64,000 nt of DNA, from the NCBI RefSeq assembly GCF_900177425.1, contig NZ_LT840184.1:6105948-6169947 (forward strand). Reading direction: 5' to 3'. Positions within the stretch are counted from its first letter, which is position 1. Each line of letters opens with the position of its first letter. A model generated the notes under the pieces. The model searched no databases. It saw nothing but the letters and a program-made list of their open reading frames with translations, and was not told the DNA's origin. Source of the stretch: Paenibacillus uliginis N3/975. Lineage in GTDB: Bacteria; Bacillota; Bacilli; Paenibacillales; Paenibacillaceae. Positions 1-8,647 of the stretch are shown piece by piece. A program made the translations under genes and the position numbers.

Positions 1-24
1 CAATTATGCTCCGCTGTCTTTCTC

Positions 25-1728
25 TCAAGGTTTCACGCAATCGCCCTCCAGCAAATATACCCTCGCCTCGTAAGGCCTTAAAGTCAAATGATACCCATCT
101 TCCCCTTGGCGTGGTTCATAGTTGGAGATCATCAGTTTCTTGTCATCCGTCTTGAGATCTTCCGGCCAATCAAATACAGGTGTCTTATCAAAAAAGTTTA
201 GTATCACAAGCAACTTCTCATTCTCAACTTCCCGCACAAATACATAAATTTCCGTATCCAGCGGCAACAGCAGCTTGTAATCACCGTATACGATCGCTTG
301 GCACTGCTTCCGGATCGCGATCAGCTTGCGGTAATAGTGGAAAATAGAGTCTGAATCAGCCAGCGCCTGCTTCACGTTAATGTCCTGATGGTTCTTGTTC
401 AACTTGATCCAAGGCTCTCCCTCTGTAAACCCGGCATGCGGAGTATCATCCCACTGCATCGGCGTACGCGCGTTGTCGCGGCTCTTCTTGTGAATGGCAT
501 TCATCGTAACTTCCTCTGGCTGGCCCTGAAGTCTAGATTGCTCGTAGTAGTTCAGCGTCTCTACATCCCGGTAATCCTCGATAGAATCGAATACCACGTT
601 GGTCATGCCGATCTCTTCACCTTGATAAATATAAGGAGTTCCCTGCAGCATGTGAATAAACGTGGCCAGCATTTTAGCCGACTGTACCCGATATTCTCCA
701 TCATTGCCGAACCGGGATACCGGCCTTGGCTGATCGTGGTTGCTCAAATAGTTCGCGTTCCACCCTTTTCGATGCAAAACAGTCTGCCATCTGCTCATGA
801 TCTTTTTGAGTTCCATCAGCGTCCATGAACGGATTTCCCACTTCCCCGTACCTTCGGAAGCGGCGTCTAGAAACATATGCTCGAACTGAAACACCATATT
901 GAGCTCATTGCGGTCCTCGCCGACATAATCGAGCGCCTCCTCAGGCCCAAGGCCCGACGTCTCGCCAACCGTCATGATGTCGAATTCAAACAGCACTTCC
1001 TCGTTCAGCTTCTTGAGCATCGTATGCACCTGCTCCAGGTTGGAGAAGTAATGATATGCCCGTACGACGGGCAGATTGTCCGGGTTATCGGCATCAGGGA
1101 GCCCTATTTCCTTTACAATATGAGCAATCGCATCGAACCGGAAGCCGTCAACGCCTTTGGCAAGCCACCAGCGGATCATTTTGTACAGATCGTTTACCAT
1201 CGCTTCGTTCTCCCAGTTCAGGTCAGGCTGCTGCTTGGCGTACAGGTGCATAAAAAACTCATCAGTCTTCTGGTCATATTCCCACACCGAGCCGCTGAAA
1301 TACGATTCCCAATTGTTCGGATACTGTCCGTCCTTGCCTTTGCGCCAAATATAATAATCTCGCTTCGGATTATCCTTAGAAGAACGTGATTCAAGAAACC
1401 ATGGATGCTCGTCCGATGTATGATTCAGCACGAGATCCATCATAATCTTCAGTCCGCGTTTGTGCGCTTCCTCCAGCAGCTCATCAAAATCCTCCATCGT
1501 TCCGTAACGGCTTTCAATGGCACAATAATCACTGATATCATAACCGTTGTCATGACCTGGAGACTTGTAGATCGGACACAGCCAGATCACATTCACACCA
1601 AGATACTGCAGATAGTCCAGCTTGGAAATGACGCCGCGGAGATCCCCGACACCGTCGCCGTCCGAATCTTTAAAGCTGATCGGGTATATCTGGTACACTA
1701 CGCTTTCTTTCCACCACACTTTTTTCAC
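25..1728 (-). CDS. GH13 alpha-glucosidase (oligo-1,6-glucosidase type)
   Basis: Cytoplasmic glycoside hydrolase family 13 enzyme, about 567 aa, expected to release glucose from short alpha-glucans imported by the cell. The conserved blocks of the family are visible: DLVLNHTSDEHPWF, then GFRFDAIAH with the nucleophile Asp near residue 199, MTVGETSG with the acid Glu near 256, and SNHDQPR with the transition-state Asp near 332. The residue after the nucleophile is Ala. Oligo-1,6-glucosidases usually have Val there, so bond preference (alpha-1,6 versus alpha-1,4) is open. The start chosen is a GTG at 1728 because AGGAAGGAG lies just upstream; a longer in-frame reading to 1794 has no ribosome site and overlaps a dispersed repeat. 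Product class is secure, substrate is not. Confidence 0.9.
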   Translation of the reverse strand: MKKVWWKESVVYQIYPISFKDSDGDGVGDLRGVISKLDYLQYLGVNVIWLCPIYKSPGHDNGYDISDYCAIESRYGTMEDFDELLEEAHKRGLKIMMDLVLNHTSDEHPWFLESRSSKDNPKRDYYIWRKGKDGQYPNNWESYFSGSVWEYDQKTDEFFMHLYAKQQPDLNWENEAMVNDLYKMIRWWLAKGVDGFRFDAIAHIVKEIGLPDADNPDNLPVVRAYHYFSNLEQVHTMLKKLNEEVLFEFDIMTVGETSGLGPEEALDYVGEDRNELNMVFQFEHMFLDAASEGTGKWEIRSWTLMELKKIMSRWQTVLHRKGWNANYLSNHDQPRPVSRFGNDGEYRVQSAKMLATFIHMLQGTPYIYQGEEIGMTNVVFDSIEDYRDVETLNYYEQSRLQGQPEEVTMNAIHKKSRDNARTPMQWDDTPHAGFTEGEPWIKLNKNHQDINVKQALADSDSIFHYYRKLIAIRKQCQAIVYGDYKLLLPLDTEIYVFVREVENEKLLVILNFFDKTPVFDWPEDLKTDDKKLMISNYEPRQGEDGYHLTLRPYEARVYLLEGDCVKP

Positions 1729-1760
1729 CTGTCTGCTCCTTCCTTGTTTACTCAGCCCCA

Positions 1761-1792
1761 CATCACTACGAATGCGGATCTTTCTTCCGATC
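1761..1792. repeat. Dispersed repeat copy A (TCACTACGAATGCG)
   Basis: A short element beginning CATCACTACGAATGCGGATC. Related copies lie at 25909-25940 and 28219-28245, all in the same orientation. This copy sits just upstream of the likely start of the glucosidase gene and runs into the hairpin at 1799-1847. Function unknown. Confidence 0.6.
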
Positions 1793-1798
1793 ACTGTT

Positions 1799-1847
1799 GT
1801 CCCCGGATTTCTTTTGAATCTTTTTGGAATTGTTGAAATCCGGGGAC
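1799..1847. repeat. Perfect 13-bp inverted repeat between divergent genes
   Basis: GTCCCCGGATTTC at 1799-1811 is the exact reverse complement of 1835-1847, with a 23-nt T-rich loop. No T-tract follows the stem and it lies upstream of both flanking genes, so it is not an ordinary terminator. It may be part of the dispersed repeat that starts at 1761. Confidence 0.7.
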
Positions 1848-1893
1848 AAAGGCGTCTTTATTTTGTGCAATAGGGCACCACTTTATGCTAAAA

Positions 1894-1924
1894 ATGACAA
1901 TTGTCATCTCTAAGTCATGACAAT
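1894..1924 (+). promoter_or_regulatory. Palindromic operator candidate before the ABC/two-component operon
   Basis: ATGACAATTGTCAT at 1894-1907 is a perfect 14-bp palindrome, and its half-site ATGACAAT recurs at 1917-1924. It lies about 70-100 bases before the first gene of an operon that ends with a NarL-type response regulator, a position that fits autoregulation. The regulator assignment is inference. Confidence 0.45.
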
Positions 1925-1990
1925 CTTTACTAACCAGCCAATCCCACTCCCAATATGATAGAAGCAAGGAAATCAACGGAGGTGCGGAAC

Positions 1991-2917
1991 ATGGTTAAAC
2001 AACAAATTCACGAGCCCATTGTGGAGCTTGTTCAAATCACAAAATCATACGGTGCCAAAAAAGCGGTCAGCAACATTTCTTTCACTATTGAAAAAGGCTC
2101 CATCACAGCGATCTTAGGTCCCAACGGAGCTGGCAAATCGACAACTATTTCGATGATGCTCGGTTTGATCGACCCAACCGAGGGAGAAATCCGGTTGTTC
2201 GGCAGAAGCCCGAAGGATCGGCAGGTTAAAGAAAAAATCGGTGCCATGCTTCAAGAGGTCAGTGTTATGGACAGCCTGAAAGCACGCGAGATCATTGCGC
2301 TCATTCGGGGCTATTACCCCCATCCGATGGAAATGTCTGAGCTAAAGAAACTGTCCGGTCTGACAGATGAAGAGCTGAACAAGCGCGCGACCAAAATGTC
2401 TGGCGGACAGAAACGGAAACTTAGCTTCGCTCTGGCGCTGGCCGGAAATCCAGACCTGCTGTTTTTTGATGAACCTACTGTGGGGCTGGACACCACTTCG
2501 CGACGTTTATTCTGGCGAACCGTCCGTGAACTCGCTGATCAGGGCAAGACCATCCTGTTCACTACTCACTATCTGCAGGAAGCAGACGATATGGCTAACC
2601 GGATCATTCTGTTCAATAACGGAACGATCGCCGCTGATGGCAAACCAGAGGAGATTAAAGCGAAGCTGACGCGGCGTTCGATATCTTTTGTCGTGGAAAC
2701 AGATCCGCAACTCATCAAGGAACGGCTCTATAAACTTCCAGGCGTAACGGATGTGTATGAACAAGACGCCAAGATGCATGTGGTAGTAGAGAATACAGAT
2801 CAGATATTGGCTGTTATTTTACGCGAAGAAATGGCTGTCCGTGATATAAGAATCGATGAGGGCAGTCTGGATGAAGCGTTTGACCAGCTGACCCAAAGAC
2901 AAGAGGAGGCTGTATAA
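1991..2917 (+). CDS. ABC exporter ATP-binding protein (YvfR/DrrA-like)
   Basis: About 308 aa nucleotide-binding subunit of an ABC-2 type exporter. Walker A GPNGAGKST, the signature MSGGQKRKLS and Walker B LLFFDEPTVGLD are all present, with a C-terminal extension typical of drug or antibiotic exporters. The ATG at 1991 is preferred because it follows GGAGGT; an upstream ATG at 1955 has no ribosome site. It is followed by the permease after only 2 bases, then by a histidine kinase and response regulator. The same four-gene layout and very similar protein lengths occur in B. subtilis yvfRSTU. The exported substrate cannot be read from the sequence. Confidence 0.9.
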   Translation: MVKQQIHEPIVELVQITKSYGAKKAVSNISFTIEKGSITAILGPNGAGKSTTISMMLGLIDPTEGEIRLFGRSPKDRQVKEKIGAMLQEVSVMDSLKAREIIALIRGYYPHPMEMSELKKLSGLTDEELNKRATKMSGGQKRKLSFALALAGNPDLLFFDEPTVGLDTTSRRLFWRTVRELADQGKTILFTTHYLQEADDMANRIILFNNGTIAADGKPEEIKAKLTRRSISFVVETDPQLIKERLYKLPGVTDVYEQDAKMHVVVENTDQILAVILREEMAVRDIRIDEGSLDEAFDQLTQRQEEAV

Positions 2918-2919
2918 CG

Positions 2920-3663
2920 ATGACAGGACGTCTTATTATACTTCAATGCAAAATGGAACTGCTGCGCATTGCGCGCAACCCGTATTTTATATTCTGGTCG
3001 CTGGCCATGCCGATATTGTTCTATTTCATCTTCACCCGAGTCGTAAATACCGGAGCGCCAGATGCAGGATTGTGGCAGGCTCATTACTTGATCTCAATGA
3101 CCACCTTCAGTGTAATGGGGTCAGCCATCATGTCGATGGGCATCCGCCTCGTACAAGAGCATACGCTCGGCTGGTCTGTCTACATGAGAGTGACACCTCT
3201 CCCGGGAGGCGTATATTTCTTCGGCAAAATGTTCGGCCAGTCCGTGATGCATTTGCTATCGATTATTGTTATCTTTATCGCTGGTTATCTGATTAACGGT
3301 ATTCAAATGCCAGCTTGGCAGTGGATTACAAGCGGCCTGTGGATCATGCTTGCCTCCATCCCGTTTCTTGCGATCGGCACGTTGGTTGGAGCAATGAAGC
3401 GTGTAGAGACTGCCAGTGGTGTAAGCAACGGTATCTATTTGGCACTGGCTATTACGGGAGGCATGTGGATGCCGATGGAGATTCTGCCTAACTTCCTTCA
3501 AGCCATTGGAAAATGGCTGCCATCATATCATTTTGCAAGCGGGGGATGGGAAATTATCCGCGGAAACATGCCGGAACTCAAATCTGTTGTACTTTTAGCA
3601 GGATATTTGGTTCTCTTTATGGTAATATCCACCTATATCCGAAAAAAACAGCAAGCTGCGTAA
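2920..3663 (+). CDS. ABC-2 type permease (YvfS-like)
   Basis: A 247-aa integral membrane protein with about six hydrophobic segments, matching the usual size of ABC-2 permeases paired with a separate ATPase. It begins 2 bases after the stop of the ATPase gene and shares its transcript; the ribosome site AGAGGAGG lies within the end of that gene. The segment GGMWMPMEILPN near residue 190 resembles the conserved late loop of this family. Together with the preceding ATPase it should form an exporter, possibly for an antimicrobial or lipid-like compound. Confidence 0.87.
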   Translation: MTGRLIILQCKMELLRIARNPYFIFWSLAMPILFYFIFTRVVNTGAPDAGLWQAHYLISMTTFSVMGSAIMSMGIRLVQEHTLGWSVYMRVTPLPGGVYFFGKMFGQSVMHLLSIIVIFIAGYLINGIQMPAWQWITSGLWIMLASIPFLAIGTLVGAMKRVETASGVSNGIYLALAITGGMWMPMEILPNFLQAIGKWLPSYHFASGGWEIIRGNMPELKSVVLLAGYLVLFMVISTYIRKKQQAA

Positions 3664-3675
3664 GGATGATGGTGA

Positions 3676-4824
3676 ATGAAACCCATTAAGTTTCAAGTAT
3701 TTCCGCGTCAATTGGGATTTTTCCCTTATTTATTTCTCTTTTATTTAAGCTTGCCGATCTATCAGTTAGCTACCTTTGAAACGGGCTTGAAGCTTTACAT
3801 CGGGTATATGATGGTCGGCTTGTTTCTTGTCACATATCGGCAGCTTTATTTTGCAGAGGGAAAAGGCTCTTTCCTTCCCTGGCTGATGCTTCAGATGCTC
3901 ATTATTTTTATCTTTTGTATGGGGTACAGTACATCTTACTTATTTATGGGGTTTTTTTCGGCTAATTTTATCGGGTGGTATTCAGACAAGCGGAAATTCA
4001 TGACAGCTTATATACTGTTCGTTCTGGTCGAGACCGTTCCGCTTATCTACCATATGAATCAGATATGGAATCCGGGCCTTCTGTACACCTTGCCCTTCAT
4101 GATCATTATGATGCTGTCTCCTTTCGGGATCCGGTCCATGAACCGCAGACAGAAGCTGGAGCGGGAACTTGCACAGGCCAATGAACAAATCCGTAACCTC
4201 ATTAAAGGTGAGGAAAGGATGCGGATCGCAAGGGACTTACACGATACACTCGGTCATACCCTGTCCCTGATCACGTTGAAGAGTCAGCTGGTGGAAAAGC
4301 TCGTTGATGTTAATGCAGAGCAGGCCCGGCTTGAAGCAAGGGAAATTCAAAACACCTCCCGTGCCGCACTTCGTCAGGTGCGTGAGCTGGTGTCCGATAT
4401 GCGGACCGCAACCCTTACAGAAGAAATGAAAGAAGCCCGGATTATTTTGCAAAGCGCAGATATTGAGCTTACACACGAAGGCAATCCGAGATATGAAGGC
4501 ATTCCGGACACAGTACACAACATTCTGAGCCTGTGCTTACGGGAGGCGGTCACCAATGTAGTGAAGCACAGTGGGGCTTCATGCTGTCATCTTAGCTTCG
4601 GCCAGTCTGAGAGTGAATGGATGCTGTCGGTAAAGGATAACGGAATTGGGGTTCCATCCGGTACCGACGGCCAAGCGACAAGGGAGAAAAATGGACTGAA
4701 GGGGATGTCTGAACGTCTTGCCTTAATCGGCGGGACGATGAAAATCATTGCAGAGGAGGGTACCCTCCTTACAGTGCGCGTCCCAATCGTCATTAAGAAC
4801 CGGAAGGAGTGTGAAGCCGGTTGA
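3676..4824 (+). CDS. Sensor histidine kinase, NarL-type partner (YvfT/DesK-like)
   Basis: A 382-aa membrane sensor kinase. About five hydrophobic segments occupy residues 15-150, with no large extracellular sensing domain, as in intramembrane-sensing or DesK-type kinases. The phosphoacceptor is His189 in ARDLHDTLGH (HisKA_3 type). ATP-binding boxes follow: EAVTNVVKHS, DNGIGVP and NGLKGMSERL. It lies directly after the ABC exporter genes and overlaps the response regulator by 4 bases (TTGA), so the pair is translationally coupled. It probably senses membrane stress or the exporter's substrate; that part is inference from context. Confidence 0.9.
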   Translation: MKPIKFQVFPRQLGFFPYLFLFYLSLPIYQLATFETGLKLYIGYMMVGLFLVTYRQLYFAEGKGSFLPWLMLQMLIIFIFCMGYSTSYLFMGFFSANFIGWYSDKRKFMTAYILFVLVETVPLIYHMNQIWNPGLLYTLPFMIIMMLSPFGIRSMNRRQKLERELAQANEQIRNLIKGEERMRIARDLHDTLGHTLSLITLKSQLVEKLVDVNAEQARLEAREIQNTSRAALRQVRELVSDMRTATLTEEMKEARIILQSADIELTHEGNPRYEGIPDTVHNILSLCLREAVTNVVKHSGASCCHLSFGQSESEWMLSVKDNGIGVPSGTDGQATREKNGLKGMSERLALIGGTMKIIAEEGTLLTVRVPIVIKNRKECEAG

Positions 4825-5426
4825 GCATCCGGGTATTTATTGCAGAGGACCAGCGTATGCTGCGCGGCGCATTGGCGCTGTTACTCGATTTTGAAGAGGA
4901 TATTCAGGTTGTCGGTCAAGCCGGGGATGGCAAGGAGGCACTTGATTTAATTGCCGAGCTGAAGCCGGACGTCTGCCTGCTCGACATCGAGATGCCGATA
5001 AAGAGCGGACTTGAGGTTGCCGAGGAACTACAGCGGCTGCGACTGCCTTGCAGGATCATTATTCTGACGACTTTTGCCCGGCCCGGTTACTTCGAGCGCG
5101 CCGTTCAGGCTGGTGTCCAGGGCTACCTGCTAAAGGACGAGCCAAGCGAACGCCTGGCAGAGGCCATCCGCCACATCATGGAAGGACGCCGCGAGGTGTC
5201 TCCGGAGCTGGTCTTCGGTACGGTGCGTGAAGTTAATCCGCTGACCGAACGGGAGCGCGAAATCCTGCGACTGGCAGCAGCGGGCAACAGCTCCGGCGAA
5301 ATCGCCTCCATCCTGCACCTGTCATACGGAACCGTGCGTAACTATATGTCTGAAGTTCTGAACAAGCTGGAAGCCAAAAACAGGATTGAGGCTATTGCCT
5401 TAGCGGAGGAAAAAGGCTGGATTTAA
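4821..5426 (+). CDS. Response regulator, NarL/LuxR family (YvfU-like)
   Basis: A 201-aa two-component regulator. The receiver domain (about 1-120) has the acidic pair E9-D10, phosphoacceptor D55 in LLDIEMP and K105 in LLKDEP. The C-terminal LuxR-type helix-turn-helix reads LTEREREILRLAAAGNSSGE through YGTVRNYMSEVLNKL. The start is TTG, overlapping the kinase stop, with AAGGAG 10-15 bases upstream. It is the partner of the kinase before it and probably controls the ABC exporter operon through the palindrome near 1894. A strong terminator follows. Confidence 0.93.
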   Translation: MSIRVFIAEDQRMLRGALALLLDFEEDIQVVGQAGDGKEALDLIAELKPDVCLLDIEMPIKSGLEVAEELQRLRLPCRIIILTTFARPGYFERAVQAGVQGYLLKDEPSERLAEAIRHIMEGRREVSPELVFGTVREVNPLTEREREILRLAAAGNSSGEIASILHLSYGTVRNYMSEVLNKLEAKNRIEAIALAEEKGWI

Positions 5427-5462
5427 ACGTGTGGGCAAGTGACGCGTTGCCCATGAAATAGA

Positions 5463-5500
5463 ATCCCCCGTGTCCATCATGAGGACGCGGGGGATTTTTG
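5463..5500 (+). terminator. Rho-independent terminator of the ABC/two-component operon
   Basis: ATCCCCCGTGTCC pairs with GGACGCGGGGGAT (one G-U pair) around a short loop, followed by TTTTTG. It lies 37 bases after the response-regulator stop. Confidence 0.9.
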
Positions 5501-5781
5501 TAGCGCGCGGTCGGCGTTGCATGCCGGCGCGGCGGTCGACCGTCGACCACATGCGAAACGGACTCACGTTCCGTTATATGGAGCAAATTCGCCTATTAGA
5601 GTGAGGCAAAACTCGTCGATTGCAGCACATAGCGGAATGTAAGTCCGGAATGGGACACGCCCGGGGCCTTATCTTGTACTAATCGCTATTGATTAACGGC
5701 GATATTGAAAAATCTGGAACGACGGTCAATAAGTAACGTAACATCTAACTATATGCACTCATCAAGATTGGAGGAGATGGA
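5501..5781. other. Intergenic region with a wobble-conserved long inverted repeat
   Basis: No gene is visible here. A GC-rich stretch (5500-5555) with several CGGCG and GTCGAC motifs precedes a long inverted repeat: 5560-5577 pairs with 5629-5646. In the 18-bp stem two of the three changes from a perfect palindrome are G-U pairs and one is a C-A mismatch. The loop is 51 bases. The ribosome site GGAGGAG for the next gene is at the right end. Confidence 0.6.
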
Positions 5782-6417
5782 ATGGATCGTTCCAAAACAA
5801 TCGCTATCATCGGAGGCACAGGAAAAGTAGGACTCCATGTGGCAACGAAAGCATTACAAAATGGTTATCAGGTCGTCATGCTGGCCAGAAACCCGGACAA
5901 ATATATATTTAATGATCCTGGAATAGAAATCATACAAGGGGATGCTCAGAGCACAGATTCGATCCGGCTGCTGCTTAAAGATTGTGATGCCGTAATCAAT
6001 ACGCTGGGACAGCCGGTTAGAGATGACCCGATATACAGCAGCGTTACGAACAACATCCTTACGATCATGAATGAGTATGGAATGAATAGATACATCGGTG
6101 TTACGGGAGGGTCACTTCACGTACCCGGTGACAGCAAGAAGTTGATCAACAAAATTGGTGAGAAGCTGTTCGAGCTCTTTTTTTCCAAGATGATGATTGA
6201 TAAAAAGAAGGAACTGAACCTTCTTCTAAATAGTGATAGAGACTGGACACTTATACGATTACCGTTTGTGGTTGATGGTCCTGAAACAGGGGACATCAAG
6301 GTGAAATTAACGGATATGCCCGGAACAAAAATGACGAATGGGGATATTGCGGCATTTCTTATTGATCAGGTGCTGGGCACCCAATATATCCGTAAAACCC
6401 CCTGTATTTCGAATTGA
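5782..6417 (+). CDS. NAD(P)-binding Rossmann-fold protein (NmrA / SDR-like)
   Basis: A 211-aa single-domain atypical short-chain dehydrogenase. The N-terminal nucleotide-binding loop reads IIGGTGKVGLHV, followed by an acidic/arginine stretch (LARNPDK) that often marks NADP preference. The YxxxK catalytic motif of classical SDRs is not evident, so it is closer to NmrA-type or YwnB-like flavin reductase/epimerase relatives. GGAGGAG precedes the ATG. It is a single-gene unit ending in a bidirectional terminator. Substrate unknown. Confidence 0.85.
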   Translation: MDRSKTIAIIGGTGKVGLHVATKALQNGYQVVMLARNPDKYIFNDPGIEIIQGDAQSTDSIRLLLKDCDAVINTLGQPVRDDPIYSSVTNNILTIMNEYGMNRYIGVTGGSLHVPGDSKKLINKIGEKLFELFFSKMMIDKKKELNLLLNSDRDWTLIRLPFVVDGPETGDIKVKLTDMPGTKMTNGDIAAFLIDQVLGTQYIRKTPCISN

Positions 6418-6436
6418 TATCCTAAATATTTATCAC

Positions 6437-6488
6437 AAAAAACCCGTATGGCCTTCACCTTAAATTAGGAAGAGCCATGCGGGTTTTT
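6437..6488. terminator. Bidirectional terminator between convergent genes
   Basis: AAAAACCCGTATGGC and GCCATGCGGGTTTTT form a stem with T-tracts on both strands, between convergent genes ending at 6417 and 6504. Confidence 0.9.
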
Positions 6489-6503
6489 CACATTACCCCT
6501 ATG

Positions 6504-6938
6504 TTATTGAATCGTTCCCGATCCCTTGGAAATCTGGTTCAAGGCTTCGCCCGATTCATTAATGTAAATATCCCGAACGGCAAGATCGCCAATCGCACAA
6601 ATGCCGACTAAGCGGCCTTGGTTGTCCACTACAGGCAGACGTCTAATCTGATGCTGTGCTAGCATATTTGCTGCCTCATGAATTTCCGTGTGCGGCTCGC
6701 AGCATTTGACCTCGCCTGTCATCAGCTCTTCGCATGTCGTCATTCTTAAATCCTTGTTCTTGGCCACACCACGAAGCACGATATCGCGGTCTGTCATAAT
6801 CCCAGTCAGCCGACCTGCCTGATCAACAATCGGTACTGCACCGACATTGCCCTGTTCCATGATTTTCGCTGCCTTCTCTACGGGGTCACTCGTTTGGCAG
6901 GTCTGTACTTGTCTGGTCATGACTTCAATGATTTGCAT
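6504..6938 (-). CDS. Tandem CBS-domain protein
   Basis: A 144-aa protein consisting of two CBS motifs (about residues 7-60 and 70-125). The repeated pattern VGAVPIVDQAGRLTGIMTDRD and IRRLPVVDNQGRLVGICAIGD is the hallmark. Such pairs form Bateman modules that bind adenosyl ligands (AMP, ATP, SAM) and act as energy or stress sensors. It resembles stand-alone B. subtilis YhcV-type proteins. AAAGGAG precedes the ATG at 6938. It is monocistronic; no partner enzyme is adjacent. Confidence 0.92.
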   Translation of the reverse strand: MQIIEVMTRQVQTCQTSDPVEKAAKIMEQGNVGAVPIVDQAGRLTGIMTDRDIVLRGVAKNKDLRMTTCEELMTGEVKCCEPHTEIHEAANMLAQHQIRRLPVVDNQGRLVGICAIGDLAVRDIYINESGEALNQISKGSGTIQ

Positions 6939-7197
6939 GTTAAGTTTAAGTCTCCTTTTAAAAAGTTTACTGATAATATGAGTTTAAAAGGAAGTCTTTA
7001 TACACCCTGCAAGAACAAGAGTTGCCGTTTCCCAGCGAGGTCTGTAAAGGATATGTCGCATTCCGTCGGTCAATCGACTTCAGCTGAAGAGTCTCGATGT
7101 CTGCCACATTATGATAAGCCGGATGTATTGCCAGGGAAATATATGTATGCAGAAAATGTAAATCTATATGTCGAAGTTATATCATGCCCGAACCCGC

Positions 7198-8403
7198 CTA
7201 ATCCTGTTTTTTTCGATTGAACCATGCCGCCACATAACCTGCAATCATCGAGCAGACCAGGCCCAAGCTATAGGTGAGAATGTTAATATAAGCGGTGTTT
7301 GTGTACTGGTTCCAATATCCCCAGCGGAAGAGCGCCGAATCCAGATTTTCAGGACCTCCACCCAGCCCCTTAAAAATATGACGATAATATCCATAAGCAA
7401 AAAAACCAAGAACCCCAGCCATTACAATCAGGAAGGTTATGATTCCACTGGAATACCATCCGTCTTTCATTTTTTCATGAAAGAAGTTTCTGAATGTCAT
7501 GCCCATCAGATAAAGGAGAGCTATATATAGTGGAATAAGGAGAAACACCACCAGCATGGCAGGATTTCCATTACCCGAAAGATGCCCATTCCACCTCAGC
7601 CGGAAAGTTAACATATCGACCAGCCCGGTTAATGATGCCGTAAGCAGAAACAGGACGATGATGCTCAGAAACAAGGAGCGCTGCTGTCCCGTGGGGGCAG
7701 GGAAACGCCTTTGATATTTGCTAGATTCCGGCCGATTGGATAATGGCGGAAGCTTAAATCTTTTGACAGTGACAGGATCGCTGAATTGAAGGTGTTCTAT
7801 TTTTATGGACTCAAGCTCTCTTAACATTTCCAGAAAAATCTGTCCGATCAGCAGGCTCTCTCCCAATGCATCATGTCTTTGCATCCCTTTGCTATCTAAT
7901 CCGTAATAATTCAGCAGGAAATCCGTAGAAATGATATCTTCCACTTCCGGATGAAGGTACGTAAATAATGCCTTGGTGTCGATACACGGGTTAGTCGGTA
8001 CAGCCAGGCTTTGACGTAAGCACTCCCTTTGAAGGAGTGGCAGATCAAACTCGTAGCCCGCATGGGTTACAAGAATACAGCCTTCAGCAAAATCCAGAAA
8101 TTGTCCGTATACCTCTTCTAACCTCGGCGCATTCTCGACATCACCATTGTAAATGCCGGTTAAAGTCTCGATCTCTTGTGAAATCGGCTTGGCAGGTTTG
8201 ATGTACGTGCTGAATGCCTCTTCTGAATTCACTCCACTGCTGTCCATATAAACAGCCCCAATCTGAATGATCCGCTCGGTATCCACTTGAACGCCGGTGG
8301 CCTCTAGGTTAAACACACAGAACTTTTGACGCTGTATGTCCCGAATGCTTAAACCCGATACTTCATAGGCTTGTTCCGATAGCATCTTTACCTGCATGGA
8401 CAT
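7198..8403 (-). CDS. DEDDh-exonuclease-like domain fused to a four-helix membrane domain
   Basis: A 401-aa two-part protein. Residues 25-195 resemble the DnaQ/PolC 3'-5' exonuclease fold: CVFNLEATGV (motif I), VTHAGYEFDLPLL (motif II) and HDALGES (motif III). Key acids are altered: the first Asp of motif I is Asn32 and the last Asp of motif III is Glu182, while E34, D120 and H177 remain. Residues 243-396 contain about four transmembrane segments ending in a basic tail. GGGGAGG precedes the ATG. The altered motifs suggest weak or lost nuclease activity, perhaps a nucleic-acid-binding or regulatory role at the membrane. The domain calls are firm; the role is unknown. Confidence 0.8.
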   Translation of the reverse strand: MSMQVKMLSEQAYEVSGLSIRDIQRQKFCVFNLEATGVQVDTERIIQIGAVYMDSSGVNSEEAFSTYIKPAKPISQEIETLTGIYNGDVENAPRLEEVYGQFLDFAEGCILVTHAGYEFDLPLLQRECLRQSLAVPTNPCIDTKALFTYLHPEVEDIISTDFLLNYYGLDSKGMQRHDALGESLLIGQIFLEMLRELESIKIEHLQFSDPVTVKRFKLPPLSNRPESSKYQRRFPAPTGQQRSLFLSIIVLFLLTASLTGLVDMLTFRLRWNGHLSGNGNPAMLVVFLLIPLYIALLYLMGMTFRNFFHEKMKDGWYSSGIITFLIVMAGVLGFFAYGYYRHIFKGLGGGPENLDSALFRWGYWNQYTNTAYINILTYSLGLVCSMIAGYVAAWFNRKKQD

Positions 8404-8559
8404 GCTTCGACCTCCCCGCTTATTTTGGATTAGATACGATGTGCCCTTCGCTATTATTCCATCTTCTCTCGTTTCTCAACTCATTGATTAATAAACAATT
8501 CTATGCCTTAAGTTAGAGTTCCTTTACTGACATGTATGGATCAAGATCGATATGGTCGC

Positions 8560-8612
8560 AAAACAAAAACTAAATAAGCTACCTCCGGTAGCGTACCGGA
8601 AGCAGCTTATAG
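8560..8612 (-). terminator. Terminator of the iron importer operon
   Basis: ATAAGCT...TCCGGTA and TACCGGA...AGCTTAT (8574-8610) form an interrupted stem with a GCG loop. On the minus strand it is followed by a T-rich stretch (8560-8573). Confidence 0.8.
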
Positions 8613-8647
8613 CTTAGGTTTTTTATCAATGTCTATAGAAGGGGGTC

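Noticed and set aside
1791..1976. 61-aa minus-strand frame upstream of the ABC operon
   Set aside because: It covers the inverted repeat and the operator candidate and has no ribosome site or recognisable sequence.
6978..7220. Possible 80-aa plus-strand protein between the CBS and exonuclease-like genes
   Set aside because: No ribosome site, overlaps the end of the exonuclease-like gene, and nothing recognisable; kept as non-coding.
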